64,000 bases of DNA from Vicinamibacterales bacterium (lineage in GTDB: Bacteria > Acidobacteriota > Vicinamibacteria > Vicinamibacterales > Fen-181), in contig DASXVO010000039.1 of assembly GCA_036504215.1 (NCBI GenBank), positions 117,309-181,308 of the forward strand, read 5' to 3'. Shown piece after piece: positions 25,425 through 35,113 of the stretch. The position numbers were made by a program, and so were the translations under genes. Positions within the stretch are counted from its first letter, which is position 1. Each line of letters begins with the position of its first letter. The notes below the pieces were generated by a model. It was not told where the DNA came from, did no database searches, and saw nothing but the letters and a program-made list of their open reading frames with translations.

Positions 25425-28400
25425 GGACACACCTGCGCGCCGCTCTCGCCAAGCACGTCGCCCAGGGCGGTCACGAGGGCGTCGGCGTCCTCCGCGGAGA
25501 ACGGCATGGGCGGCTTGATCTTCAGGACGTTGTGCATCGGACCGTCGGTGCTGACGAGCAGGCCCCGATCGCGGAGCCGGTTGACCACATACTCGGCTTC
25601 TGCGGCGGCGGGTTCAAGGGTCTCTCGATCCCTGACCATCTCCACGCCCAGAAACAGCCCCAGGCCCCGCACGTCTCCGATGATGGAGAAGCGGTCCATC
25701 AGGCCCTCGAGGCCCCGCCGGAGCCTCGTGCCCACTTCCAGCGCGTGCGGCTGCAACGCCTCATCCCGCATCACATCGAGCACGGCGAGACCGGCCCCGC
25801 AGGCGACCTGCGTGCCGCCGAACGTGTTGAAGTACTCCATGCCGTTGTCGAACGCGTCGGCGATCTCGGGCCGTGTGACGACCGCTCCCAGTGGAAAGCC
25901 GTTGCCGATCGGCTTGCCCAGCGTGACGATGTCCGGGGTGACACCCTGCGTCTCGAATCCCCAGACGTTGGTGCCGACACGCCCAAACCCGACCTGGACT
26001 TCATCGGCGATCGCCACGCCGCCAGCCGCCCGGACGGCGGCATACGCTTCGCGGAGGTACCCGGCAGGCAGGACGATCTGGCCGCCGCACCCCAGGATCG
26101 ATTCGGAGATGAACGCCGCGACACGACGCCCCGACGATTCGGCGCGCTCGATCGCCCGCCGCACTTCGTGTCCGTACCGCACGCCGGCCTGCGGATCCGC
26201 CGCGCGGTAGGGTCCGCGGTACACATCGGGCATGACGACCTTGTGCACGTGTGGCGGCGCGCCCGTCCCACCGGGCCCATCGAACTTGTACGGACTCAAC
26301 TCCACGAGTGATGTCGTATTCCCGTGGTACGCATGGTCCACCACGACCATGTCGCGGTGGCCGGTATACGCGCGAGCCAGACGCAACGCCAGTTCGTTCG
26401 CTTCGCTTCCGCTATTGACCAGGAAGCACACGCCGAGCGGCTCCGGCATCAGCGCACCCAGCCGCTCCGAGTAGTCGACGATCGACTCGTGGAGGTACCT
26501 GGTGTTCGTGTTGAGCACCGCCAGTTGTCGCACCGCAGCCTCGACGACACGCGGGTGGTTGTGGCCGACGTGAGGCACGTTGTTCACGCAATCGACGAAC
26601 CGGCGCCCGTCGCGATCGAACAGGTACTGGCGAACTCCGCGGGCCATCGCAATCGGCCGGCGGTAGGAGATGCTCAGGTTCCTGCCCAGGCGCCGGCGTC
26701 GCGCGTCGAGGAGCGCGTCGGCGGATCTCGGGGTGGCCGGGAACCGTTCTTCGGGCACGCCGGCGATCAGGTTGGCGTCAGGGCACAGGCTGAGCCAGAT
26801 CTCACGCTCGCCGGGCGCGGCCACACCCGGAAACTCGCCGGAACGGCCGAGCAGATCGGTGATGATCTGGATGTGCAGGTGCGGCGGCCACCCGCCGTTC
26901 ACCGAAGGATCGCCCAGCCACGCGAGACGGTCGCCACGCCTGACGGCCTTGCCGGGCTCGAGGCCGGACAGCGACTCCAGGCTCAGGTGGCCGTAGAGCG
27001 TGAAGAACTGGAGTCGCCCCCGATCCACCCTGTGCTCGAGGATGATTGTCGGTCCGTAGTCGCCGGCCGCGGCGTTGTTCGCGATGCTGTGCACGACGCC
27101 GTCGAGCGGGGCGTACACCGGCGATCCGGCCGGGCAGAACAGGTCCAGGCCAAGGTGGATCGTGCGGTTCTCGGTGTACCAGTTATTGGTGTGACGGAAG
27201 AGATCGGTAACGTAGACCAGGCGCGCTTCGTCGTACCGGCCCACGCCAATCGTCGCCGCACTCCGGCGCATCACCTCATCGACGTGCGCAGAGAACAAAG
27301 AAGTCTGCTGGACGATCTCCGGCCGCGGGATGTCGAGGCTGCCGACGCTCAGGTCGAGCACCACGACCGGGGTCGTGCGCAGGTCATAGCCCATGACGGG
27401 CGCGAACCCGTCGCGGTTTGCCGCGAGCCACGCCGTCAGGGCCGCGGTCGTCGGACACGCGGGCAAGCCGCAGGCGTGACGAAAGGCAAAGTACGCCCAT
27501 GTCGGATTCGACGCCGCGAGTTGTTCGAGCAGCGCCCACGCACCTCGTTCACTGATGCGCAAGTACTCGTTGCCTGGCGCCTCCGCCAGCTGGCACGCGG
27601 TCATCGTGACGCTGATCGCAAGCCGTGCGCAGATGAGATCGTAGAGAACGTGCAGTTCCTCGTCCGTCAGCGGCAGGCTCTCGTGGTACCCGCGGACGAT
27701 GGCCGCGCCGGCCGCGATCGGGTCGGGCTTGCCCATCATGGCGTACGCGCTGGCGGTGGCCAGATCGGCAACGGTACAGGAGTAGATCATGTCGCCGAAG
27801 TCGACGGCCCCCACGACGTCGGCCGGCCCCACCAGGACATTGTGGTCGTTCCAGTCGTTGTGGACGACCTGGCGCCGGAGGCCGTCGAGGCGAGGGAGGA
27901 CGACCTCCCGGAAACGGTCGAGCGTGCGCTCGATGAGCTCGCGCTGGCAGATCTGTTCGAAGCGGTGCGCCTCGGCCGCGATCCACGGCGTCCCCGTCAG
28001 GTCCCACGGCAGAGGTCTCCGCATGCTCGGGTGCGAAAAGCCGGCGAACGCGCGATCCATTTCGCCCAGTCGACGGCCGAGGCTCACGAGCAGCTCCTCG
28101 CTGTGCGGCGAGTGGCGCGCGAGCACGGTGCCCGGGACCCACGTCAGCAGTCGAACGAGGTGCTCGCCGCCGTCGGCGCCCGGCACGCTCGTGATCGGGG
28201 CGCCTGAGAGCGACAAGACGACGGCGGGCACCAGCAGCGACTGACTGCGGGTGGCCAGGTGGGCGAGCGCCGCGTTCTGAAAATCGAGGATCTCCCGCTG
28301 CTCCGTGGCGTTCGCAATCTTCAGAACGAAGGCGCGGCCGTCCGAGTCGACCAGTCGGAAGTTCTGATCGCGTTCGCTGGCGAGCGGCTCTGCCTTGCCG

Positions 28401-28498
28401 GACGTGCCGAAGATGCGGGCGGCGAGGTCCTCGGCCTCGACTGGAGAGAAACGGGGAGCGTGTTGTACGACGACGTCCATGGCAGGCCATGTTACCAT
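25421..28498 (-). CDS. fusion: APH-type kinase, M23 peptidase-like, class III aminotransferase
   Basis: A 1025-residue, three-part protein. Residues about 10-330 are an aminoglycoside/hydroxylysine-kinase-like phosphotransferase: His213-Asn-Asp215 and Asn220 in HNDWNDHN, then DFGD (Asp233). The middle (about 400-590) is M23/LytM-like, with HLGLDLF and PHLHIQ retaining the zinc-type residues. The last 430 form a class III PLP enzyme: [29 protein letters not shown] and the PLP lysine Lys862 in TLGKPIGNG. In eukaryotes hydroxylysine kinase and its phospho-lyase act in sequence, so the fusion may phosphorylate an amino alcohol and eliminate phosphate. There is no signal peptide, so the M23 part is probably not a cell-wall hydrolase. 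The start may be 28498 (AGAGGA upstream) or 28480. Confidence 0.9.
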   Translation of the reverse strand: MVTWPAMDVVVQHAPRFSPVEAEDLAARIFGTSGKAEPLASERDQNFRLVDSDGRAFVLKIANATEQREILDFQNAALAHLATRSQSLLVPAVVLSLSGAPITSVPGADGGEHLVRLLTWVPGTVLARHSPHSEELLVSLGRRLGEMDRAFAGFSHPSMRRPLPWDLTGTPWIAAEAHRFEQICQRELIERTLDRFREVVLPRLDGLRRQVVHNDWNDHNVLVGPADVVGAVDFGDMIYSCTVADLATASAYAMMGKPDPIAAGAAIVRGYHESLPLTDEELHVLYDLICARLAISVTMTACQLAEAPGNEYLRISERGAWALLEQLAASNPTWAYFAFRHACGLPACPTTAALTAWLAANRDGFAPVMGYDLRTTPVVVLDLSVGSLDIPRPEIVQQTSLFSAHVDEVMRRSAATIGVGRYDEARLVYVTDLFRHTNNWYTENRTIHLGLDLFCPAGSPVYAPLDGVVHSIANNAAAGDYGPTIILEHRVDRGRLQFFTLYGHLSLESLSGLEPGKAVRRGDRLAWLGDPSVNGGWPPHLHIQIITDLLGRSGEFPGVAAPGEREIWLSLCPDANLIAGVPEERFPATPRSADALLDARRRRLGRNLSISYRRPIAMARGVRQYLFDRDGRRFVDCVNNVPHVGHNHPRVVEAAVRQLAVLNTNTRYLHESIVDYSERLGALMPEPLGVCFLVNSGSEANELALRLARAYTGHRDMVVVDHAYHGNTTSLVELSPYKFDGPGGTGAPPHVHKVVMPDVYRGPYRAADPQAGVRYGHEVRRAIERAESSGRRVAAFISESILGCGGQIVLPAGYLREAYAAVRAAGGVAIADEVQVGFGRVGTNVWGFETQGVTPDIVTLGKPIGNGFPLGAVVTRPEIADAFDNGMEYFNTFGGTQVACGAGLAVLDVMRDEALQPHALEVGTRLRRGLEGLMDRFSIIGDVRGLGLFLGVEMVRDRETLEPAAAEAEYVVNRLRDRGLLVSTDGPMHNVLKIKPPMPFSAEDADALVTALGDVLGESGAQVCP
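28490..28498 (+). promoter_or_regulatory. extended -10 element before murG
   Basis: TG-T-TACCAT on the plus strand. The hexamer (28493-28498) overlaps the start codon region of the divergent fusion gene, so murG transcription would begin near 28505, about 20 bases before ATG 28526. Confidence 0.4.
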
Positions 28499-28525
28499 CG
28501 CGTCTCTGTTCCTCTGAAGACGTCG

Positions 28526-30547
28526 ATGAGCGAGTTGAAGCGGATTCTCCTGACGGGTGGCGGAACCGCCGGACACGTCAATCCGGCGCTGGCGATTGGC
28601 CGGGCGCTCTCCGGCGAGGGGACGCGTTTTCTCTACGTCGGTGTGCGCGGCCGGGCGGAGGCCGAGGTGGTGCCGCGCGAGGGGATGCCGATCCGCTTCG
28701 TGCGGGCGTCCGGCTACCCGGGCGGGCGGCCATCGCTCGAGCTCGTCCGTTTCCTGGCGAACCTCGGCGTTGGCGTGGTGCAGGCGGTCGTCATCCTCCT
28801 GTCCTTCCGTCCGGACGTCATCGTCGGCACCGGCGGGTTTGCGTCGGCGCCGATCATGTTCGCGTCTGCGATTCTGCGTCGCCTGGGCCTGCTCCGGGCT
28901 GGCGTGTTCGTCCATGAACAGAACGCGGCCCCTGGGAAGCTGAACCAATTGGTCGGCCGCGTGGCCGACCGCGTCTTCGTGACGTTTCCGGAGACGTTTT
29001 CGAGCTTCCCGTCGAACGGGGTCGTGACGGGCTACCCGCTGAGGGGGCGGATTGCGGTCGTCGATCGCACAGAGGCCGGTCGTCGTCTCGATTTCACTCT
29101 TCCACCCGGACGACGGGTCATCTTCGTGTTCGGCGGCTCGCAGGGAGCCCGCACGATCAATCGTGCAATCGTCGACGCGTTAGGCGACCTCCTTCCGCTG
29201 CGCGATCGCCTGTTCATCATCCACGGCACCGGTCTGTTTCGCGGCCGTGACTACCACGCGACCGACGACACCCAGGCGCGGATCGATGCGCAGTATACGG
29301 AGGACGAGCGCCGACAGATTGCGACGTTCTACGTCAGTCGGCCGTTCTTCTACCAGATTGAGAACATCTACGCGGTGGCCGATCTCGTCGTGGCGCGCGC
29401 GGGCGCCGGGAGCCTGTACGAGCTGGCGTCGCTCGGTCTGCCGGCCATCGTCATCCCCAAGGCCAATCTGCCCGGTGACCACCAGGTGATGAACGCTCGC
29501 GCGATGGCCCGCTGCGGCGGAGCCCTGGTGATCTACGAGGAGGCCGCGCTCGTCAACGGAGCGATCGTCGAGCAGGTGGACGGGCGCCAGTTGGCGACGG
29601 CGATTCGAACGCTCATCGACGACACGGCGCGGCTCGCGGAGATGGGGCAGAAGAGCCGCACGTTTCTCCGACAGGATGCGCTCAGCCTGATTGTGCGGTG
29701 CATCCGGGGTGAGGACGTCGCGGGACCCACCGGCGTGGACGGCGCGGCCTTCGAATCCCTGCCCACGAACCAGGCGCTCCTGTCGCGCCTCGAGCGAGCG
29801 GCGGCGGAGAAGGGCGCCGCGTACAGCCCAGACTTCGTCGTGCCGTCGCCCGACGACCGGGCGTATTTCGTGAGCCGCGCGGCGTCGCTGCTCGTGAGCG
29901 CGGACTGGGAGCGCCGCAACCTGGGCGTCAAGCTGATTGGGCTGCTGCACGCCCGCGAGAAGCTGCCGCTGCTGCTGGCCTTGCTGGGCGACCGGCGCCC
30001 GGCCGCCCTGCTGAAGCGCCTGTGCGGCGGCGACTACGAGCAGGTTGGATTCATTCGACGCAACATCCTGGCGGCGATCGCACGGCTGGGCGTGACGACG
30101 CCCGAGGTGGAGGCGGCGCTGGTCGGTGCATTTGCCGATCCCTACTTCGAGGCGCGCGCCGAGGCTGCGCGCACTGCGGCGGCGCTAGGGGCGTACCTGC
30201 AGTCGCGACAGCAGATCGTTCAAGGTCTCGAGCGTCTGCTCTCGGACCGCTGGCTCGAGGTGGCGGCGGCAGCGGCCCAGGCGCTCGGCCGCGTGGGCGA
30301 CGAAACCGATGCGCTGCCGGCGCTGCTCGCTCTGAAGGGCGCACGATTCTGGCGCGTGCGCGCCGCGGCGCTCGACGGCCTGGTGACGCTCGTGGAGCGG
30401 GGCCGGGCGGGCGACCTCACGCGACTGATGCCCGCGCTCCAGGAGTTCGTGCTGACGTCCACCGATTTCAAACCCGAGTTTCAGATCAAGCGGCTCTACG
30501 GTCGCCTGCTGCAGGCGATCGCCGCTCGGGAAGGAGGCGCCCGGTGA
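28526..30547 (+). CDS. murG: MurG-type UDP-GlcNAc transferase fused to a HEAT-like C-terminal domain
   Basis: A 673-residue protein, nearly twice the usual 360. The first 390 or so residues are MurG-like: ILLTGGGTAGHVNPALAI, HEQNAAPGKLNQLVGR, FVFGGSQGARTIN and ARAGAGSLYELASLGLPAI. MurG adds GlcNAc to lipid I at the inner face of the membrane. From about 410 on comes a helical tail with repeated units (RRNLGVKLIGLLHAREKLPL, RRNILAAIARLGVTTPEVE, LEVAAAAAQALGRVGDETDA, WRVRAAALDGLVTLVERG), a HEAT/armadillo-like array likely to bind a partner. It ends in GTGA overlap with the mraY-like gene. The start lies 27 bases from the divergent fusion gene. Confidence 0.88.
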   Translation: MSELKRILLTGGGTAGHVNPALAIGRALSGEGTRFLYVGVRGRAEAEVVPREGMPIRFVRASGYPGGRPSLELVRFLANLGVGVVQAVVILLSFRPDVIVGTGGFASAPIMFASAILRRLGLLRAGVFVHEQNAAPGKLNQLVGRVADRVFVTFPETFSSFPSNGVVTGYPLRGRIAVVDRTEAGRRLDFTLPPGRRVIFVFGGSQGARTINRAIVDALGDLLPLRDRLFIIHGTGLFRGRDYHATDDTQARIDAQYTEDERRQIATFYVSRPFFYQIENIYAVADLVVARAGAGSLYELASLGLPAIVIPKANLPGDHQVMNARAMARCGGALVIYEEAALVNGAIVEQVDGRQLATAIRTLIDDTARLAEMGQKSRTFLRQDALSLIVRCIRGEDVAGPTGVDGAAFESLPTNQALLSRLERAAAEKGAAYSPDFVVPSPDDRAYFVSRAASLLVSADWERRNLGVKLIGLLHAREKLPLLLALLGDRRPAALLKRLCGGDYEQVGFIRRNILAAIARLGVTTPEVEAALVGAFADPYFEARAEAARTAAALGAYLQSRQQIVQGLERLLSDRWLEVAAAAAQALGRVGDETDALPALLALKGARFWRVRAAALDGLVTLVERGRAGDLTRLMPALQEFVLTSTDFKPEFQIKRLYGRLLQAIAAREGGAR

Positions 30548-31650
30548 TCTACCTGCTCGGCGCGCTCGTGCACTCCCGCGTCGGCGTGCTGGGGCTCCTG
30601 CGCCTGTCGGAGTACCTGACCGTCCGGGCGATTGGTGCTGCGCTGACGGCCATCATCCTGACGTTGCTGATCACGCCGCGGTTCATCTGGTACCTCCACC
30701 GGCGCGGCCTGGTGGACCAACTGCGGGAGACCGGCGTCCCGTCCGCGTTCGACAAGGCCGGCACGCCGGTGATGGGCGGCGCCGTCATGGTCGGCTGCAT
30801 CGTCATCGCCACGGTGGCGTGGTGCAATCTCGCCAGCCGGTACGTCCTCACCGTGCTCGTCGCGCTGCTCTGGTTCGGCGCCATCGGCCTGGTGGACGAC
30901 GTGGCGAAATGGAGGGCGCGTTCGGGCAATCGTGGCATGTCCGAGCCGATGAAACTGCTGCTGCAGGGGCTCTTCACGGCCGTGCTCGTCGCCCTCATCG
31001 CCAGCCCGTGGTCGCCGCTTCCCGGACGCGAGATGGGAAACCTGTACGTGCCGTTTCTCAAGTCGCCTCTCGTCCGATCGCTGGCGCTCTATTTGCCGGT
31101 CGTGTTCATCTTCGTGATGCTCGTCGGAAACGCCGTCAACATCACCGACGGGCTCGACGGTCTGGCGATCGTGCCGTCGGTCTTCGTCATCAGCGTGCTG
31201 GGATTGTTCGCCTACGTGATGGGGAACGCGATCTGGGCGCGCTACCTGTTCTATCCGCTGCTGCCAGGTTCGGGCGAGCTCATCGTGTTCTGTGCGGCGT
31301 TCGCCGGCGCGGGCATCGGCTTCCTGTGGTTCAACGCCTATCCCGCGCAGATCTTCATGGGTGATGCCGGGTCGCTCGCCATCGGCGGCTGCATCGCCAC
31401 CATCTCGGTGCTGCTCAAGCAGGAGGCGCTGTTCCTCATCCTTGGCGGCCTGTTCGTCGTGGAAGCGGTCAGCTCGCAGGTGCAGGACAAGATTGGTATC
31501 AAGTGGCTGGGCCGGCGCCTGTTCTACCGGGCGCCGTTTCACCACCAGATGCAGCACACCGGCCTGGCAGAGACGAAGGTCGTGATCAGGCTCTGGATCA
31601 TTTCCGGCATGCTCGCGCTCGCGGCGCTCGCGACAATCAAGCTCAGGTAG
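30544..31650 (+). CDS. mraY: MraY-type phospho-N-acetylmuramoyl-pentapeptide transferase
   Basis: A 368-residue membrane protein with about ten helices and the MraY hallmarks: FDKAGTPVMGGAVMV, GLVDDVAKW with the Asp pair, GNAVNITDGLDGLA, FMGDAGSLAIGG and FHHQMQHTGLAETKVV in place of the usual HHH loop. It forms lipid I, the substrate of MurG. The GTG at 30544 has AAGGAGG six bases upstream and overlaps the murG stop as GTGA. In most bacteria mraY and murG lie in the dcw cluster with murD and ftsW between; here they are adjacent, in reversed order and alone. Whether this is the only copy or a second set is not visible. The end overlaps the next gene by eight bases, tail to tail. Confidence 0.92.
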   Translation: MIYLLGALVHSRVGVLGLLRLSEYLTVRAIGAALTAIILTLLITPRFIWYLHRRGLVDQLRETGVPSAFDKAGTPVMGGAVMVGCIVIATVAWCNLASRYVLTVLVALLWFGAIGLVDDVAKWRARSGNRGMSEPMKLLLQGLFTAVLVALIASPWSPLPGREMGNLYVPFLKSPLVRSLALYLPVVFIFVMLVGNAVNITDGLDGLAIVPSVFVISVLGLFAYVMGNAIWARYLFYPLLPGSGELIVFCAAFAGAGIGFLWFNAYPAQIFMGDAGSLAIGGCIATISVLLKQEALFLILGGLFVVEAVSSQVQDKIGIKWLGRRLFYRAPFHHQMQHTGLAETKVVIRLWIISGMLALAALATIKLR

Positions 31651-32746
31651 GAGAGACCGTAATCGCCACGATCTCGCCGCGCCTGAACAGCCGCATCGGC
31701 GGCCCCCAGAATCCCGTCCCTCTCGACACGATCAACGACATGCCGTCGATCGCATATCGCCCGGCCACGTACGGATACACCATCCGGACCAGGTAGGTGA
31801 ACGGCCAGATCTGTCCGTCGTGGGTGTGGCCCGACAGCATCAGGCCCACGCCCAGTTGCGCGGCCCGTTCCACCTGCCATGGACTGTGGCACAAAAAGAC
31901 CGTTGACCCCGGCGGACGATGAGCGAGAGTGCGATCGACCGGATGGTCGCTTTGTCCAAACTGCCGCCTCGCCGTGAGGTCGTCCACCCCTGCCAGCACG
32001 AGGCCGGGCGCGACTTCCACCGACGTATCGCGCAACAGGCGGATGCCGGCATCCGCGAAGACCCGCAGCGAGCCGTCCAGGCCGGCGTAGAACTCGTGGT
32101 TTCCCGTGACGCCCCAGACACCGAGGGGCGCGTGCAGCGTGCGCAGCGACGGAACGAGCAACTCCGACAACGACGAATCCTGATCGACCAGATCGCCGGT
32201 GACGACGATGAGGTCCGGACGGAGCTGCTCCACTTGCGTGATTCGTTCCTCGATCCAGCGCTTCCGAAGCACAGGACCGAGGTGCAGGTCCGACAGTTGG
32301 ACGATGCGCAGTCCGGCCAGGGCTGGCGGGAGTCCCTGGATGGCCACCCGGTGCTCCTGTACGGTCGGCGCGCGCAGACCCTGCGTGACGGCGAACAGGC
32401 TCAGGCCGATGGCGATCGCGACGGCAGCGAGGCGAAGCGGCCTGGAGAGTCCCGGGATCAGCCACCCGAAGCCGGTCACGATGTCGGCCCCGAGCAACCA
32501 GGCGAACAAGAAGAACAGCATGCCGACCCACGTGGCACCGACCAGTTCGACCGGCGCCGCCACGGTCCGACTCGTCGAACGGGCGAGAATCTGGCCGAGC
32601 GGAAAACTCACCCACAGGAGTGCCCCGCCGATGAGCAGCGCCCGGTGCCACAGCGGCCCGGCGGCTGGCGGCAGGTTCCACAGCCTGGCCACGACGTAGA
32701 CATGCTCGAGGGTCCAGACCGACAGGATGATGGCGAAGAAGGTCAT
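31643..32746 (-). CDS. membrane-anchored metallophosphoesterase
   Basis: A 367-residue protein with an N-terminal membrane domain of about four helices (residues 1-125) and a calcineurin-like phosphoesterase domain facing the periplasm or cytoplasm. The metal-binding motifs are complete: LSDLHLGP, VVTGDLVDQ, VTGNHEFY, LCHSP-type His and LSGHTHDGQIWPF. This matches the YkuE/YaeI family, which includes lipid-related UDP-diacylglucosamine-type and cell-wall-linked phosphoesterases. Its end overlaps mraY's end by eight bases. A role in envelope lipid turnover is an inference from family and position. Confidence 0.9.
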   Translation of the reverse strand: MTFFAIILSVWTLEHVYVVARLWNLPPAAGPLWHRALLIGGALLWVSFPLGQILARSTSRTVAAPVELVGATWVGMLFFLFAWLLGADIVTGFGWLIPGLSRPLRLAAVAIAIGLSLFAVTQGLRAPTVQEHRVAIQGLPPALAGLRIVQLSDLHLGPVLRKRWIEERITQVEQLRPDLIVVTGDLVDQDSSLSELLVPSLRTLHAPLGVWGVTGNHEFYAGLDGSLRVFADAGIRLLRDTSVEVAPGLVLAGVDDLTARRQFGQSDHPVDRTLAHRPPGSTVFLCHSPWQVERAAQLGVGLMLSGHTHDGQIWPFTYLVRMVYPYVAGRYAIDGMSLIVSRGTGFWGPPMRLFRRGEIVAITVSPT

Positions 32747-32811
32747 TGTCTCTACTATCGCATACAGGCCGCAGGTTGCGGCGGGACGGCGGGCGGGGTA
32801 CGCTCCCGGTC

Positions 32812-33492
32812 ATGCACGCTGCCTTCGCTCGCGTCCATCGCGCGCTGACTCCCACTGGGTTGACCGGGTCGTGGGATGGCCCCGCCTGGCGCCACGCCGA
32901 CCGGCTGTCCATTGCCGAATTCCATCCTCGAAGCACCGATCATCGGCCCGTGACCGAGGCCCGGCTGCTCTACGACGACGACGCCCTCCATGTGCTCTAT
33001 CGCGTGCAGGACCGATTCGTCCGCTCGGTTCACACGGAGTACGACAGCGACACGTACAAGGACAGTTGTGTGGAGCTGTTCGTCCAGCCGGCAGGCGCCC
33101 CTGGGTACTTCGCGCTCGAACTGAACGCAGGCGGCGCGTTCTCGCTGCGTTACATCGAGGATCCCACCCGGGCCGCGAACCGTTTCGCCAAATGGACCAT
33201 GGTCGACGCCGGGCTTGCCTCGACGATCCGCGTCGGCCACTCGCTGCCACAGGTGGTCGAGCCCGAACGGTCCGACCCCACCAGCTGGTGGGTCGAGGCC
33301 ACGTGGCCGTTCGCGGTGATGGAGGGCTACTGCGGGGCGGTTCGGCCGGCCGCGGGGCAGCGCTGGCGGGCGAATGCCTTCAAGTGCGGCGACGAGACCT
33401 CCCACCCCCACTGGGCCAGTTGGTCGCCCATCGGCGAGACCCTGAATTTCCACCAGCCGCAGTACTTCGGTGAGATCGAGTTCGTGCGCTGA
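32812..33492 (+). CDS. CBM9-like carbohydrate-binding domain protein
   Basis: A 226-residue protein that consists almost wholly of a family 9 carbohydrate-binding-like beta-sandwich: ARLLYDDDALHVLYRVQDR near residue 45, YKDSCVELFVQP near 82, FALELNAGGAF near 102, and RANAFKCGDETSHPHWASWSP near the C-terminus. These match the free-standing CBM9-like proteins rather than xylanase-linked modules. No signal peptide can be seen from ATG 32812, nor from the in-frame ATG at 32746, so it is either cytoplasmic or exported by an unseen route. It stands alone; its ligand is unknown. Confidence 0.82.
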   Translation: MHAAFARVHRALTPTGLTGSWDGPAWRHADRLSIAEFHPRSTDHRPVTEARLLYDDDALHVLYRVQDRFVRSVHTEYDSDTYKDSCVELFVQPAGAPGYFALELNAGGAFSLRYIEDPTRAANRFAKWTMVDAGLASTIRVGHSLPQVVEPERSDPTSWWVEATWPFAVMEGYCGAVRPAAGQRWRANAFKCGDETSHPHWASWSPIGETLNFHQPQYFGEIEFVR

Positions 33493-33669
33493 CCGAGCGC
33501 CTCGAGCGGCACCCACCCAGATCATCAACCGCAGCCCCCGCCGCGCGTGGCCGCTGCAGCCTTCGTGTGCCTGGTGCCCTCCGTGGTTCAGCCACGATTG
33601 GCATCAGACTGATGCATTTCCCCTCACAGCCGATAACTGATGATGTAGGGGACTGGTGTCGGTGTCTTC

Positions 33670-33687
33670 GTGTGCGAACGCGCACAC
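33670..33687 (+). promoter_or_regulatory. perfect hairpin upstream of the sigma-54-type regulator
   Basis: GTGTGCG (33670-33676) pairs with CGCACAC (33681-33687) around a four-base loop, AACG. It lies 63 bases before ATG 33751 in an otherwise featureless 258-base gap. It could be an operator for self-control or part of the leader RNA. No -24/-12 promoter is seen beside it. Confidence 0.35.
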
Positions 33688-33750
33688 GGTTCGACGTGGT
33701 CCGCTGAGCCGACGTGTTCGGCAGGCTGGAAGGCCGTAGGCACAGACCGT

Positions 33751-35100
<1,350 letters not shown>

Positions 35101-35113
35101 GGGGCACACGGGC

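Noticed and set aside
28499..28948. N-terminal extension of the kinase/M23/aminotransferase fusion by 150 codons
   Set aside because: It lies antisense to the start of murG, is low-complexity, and the kinase domain begins only after the ATG at 28498/28480.
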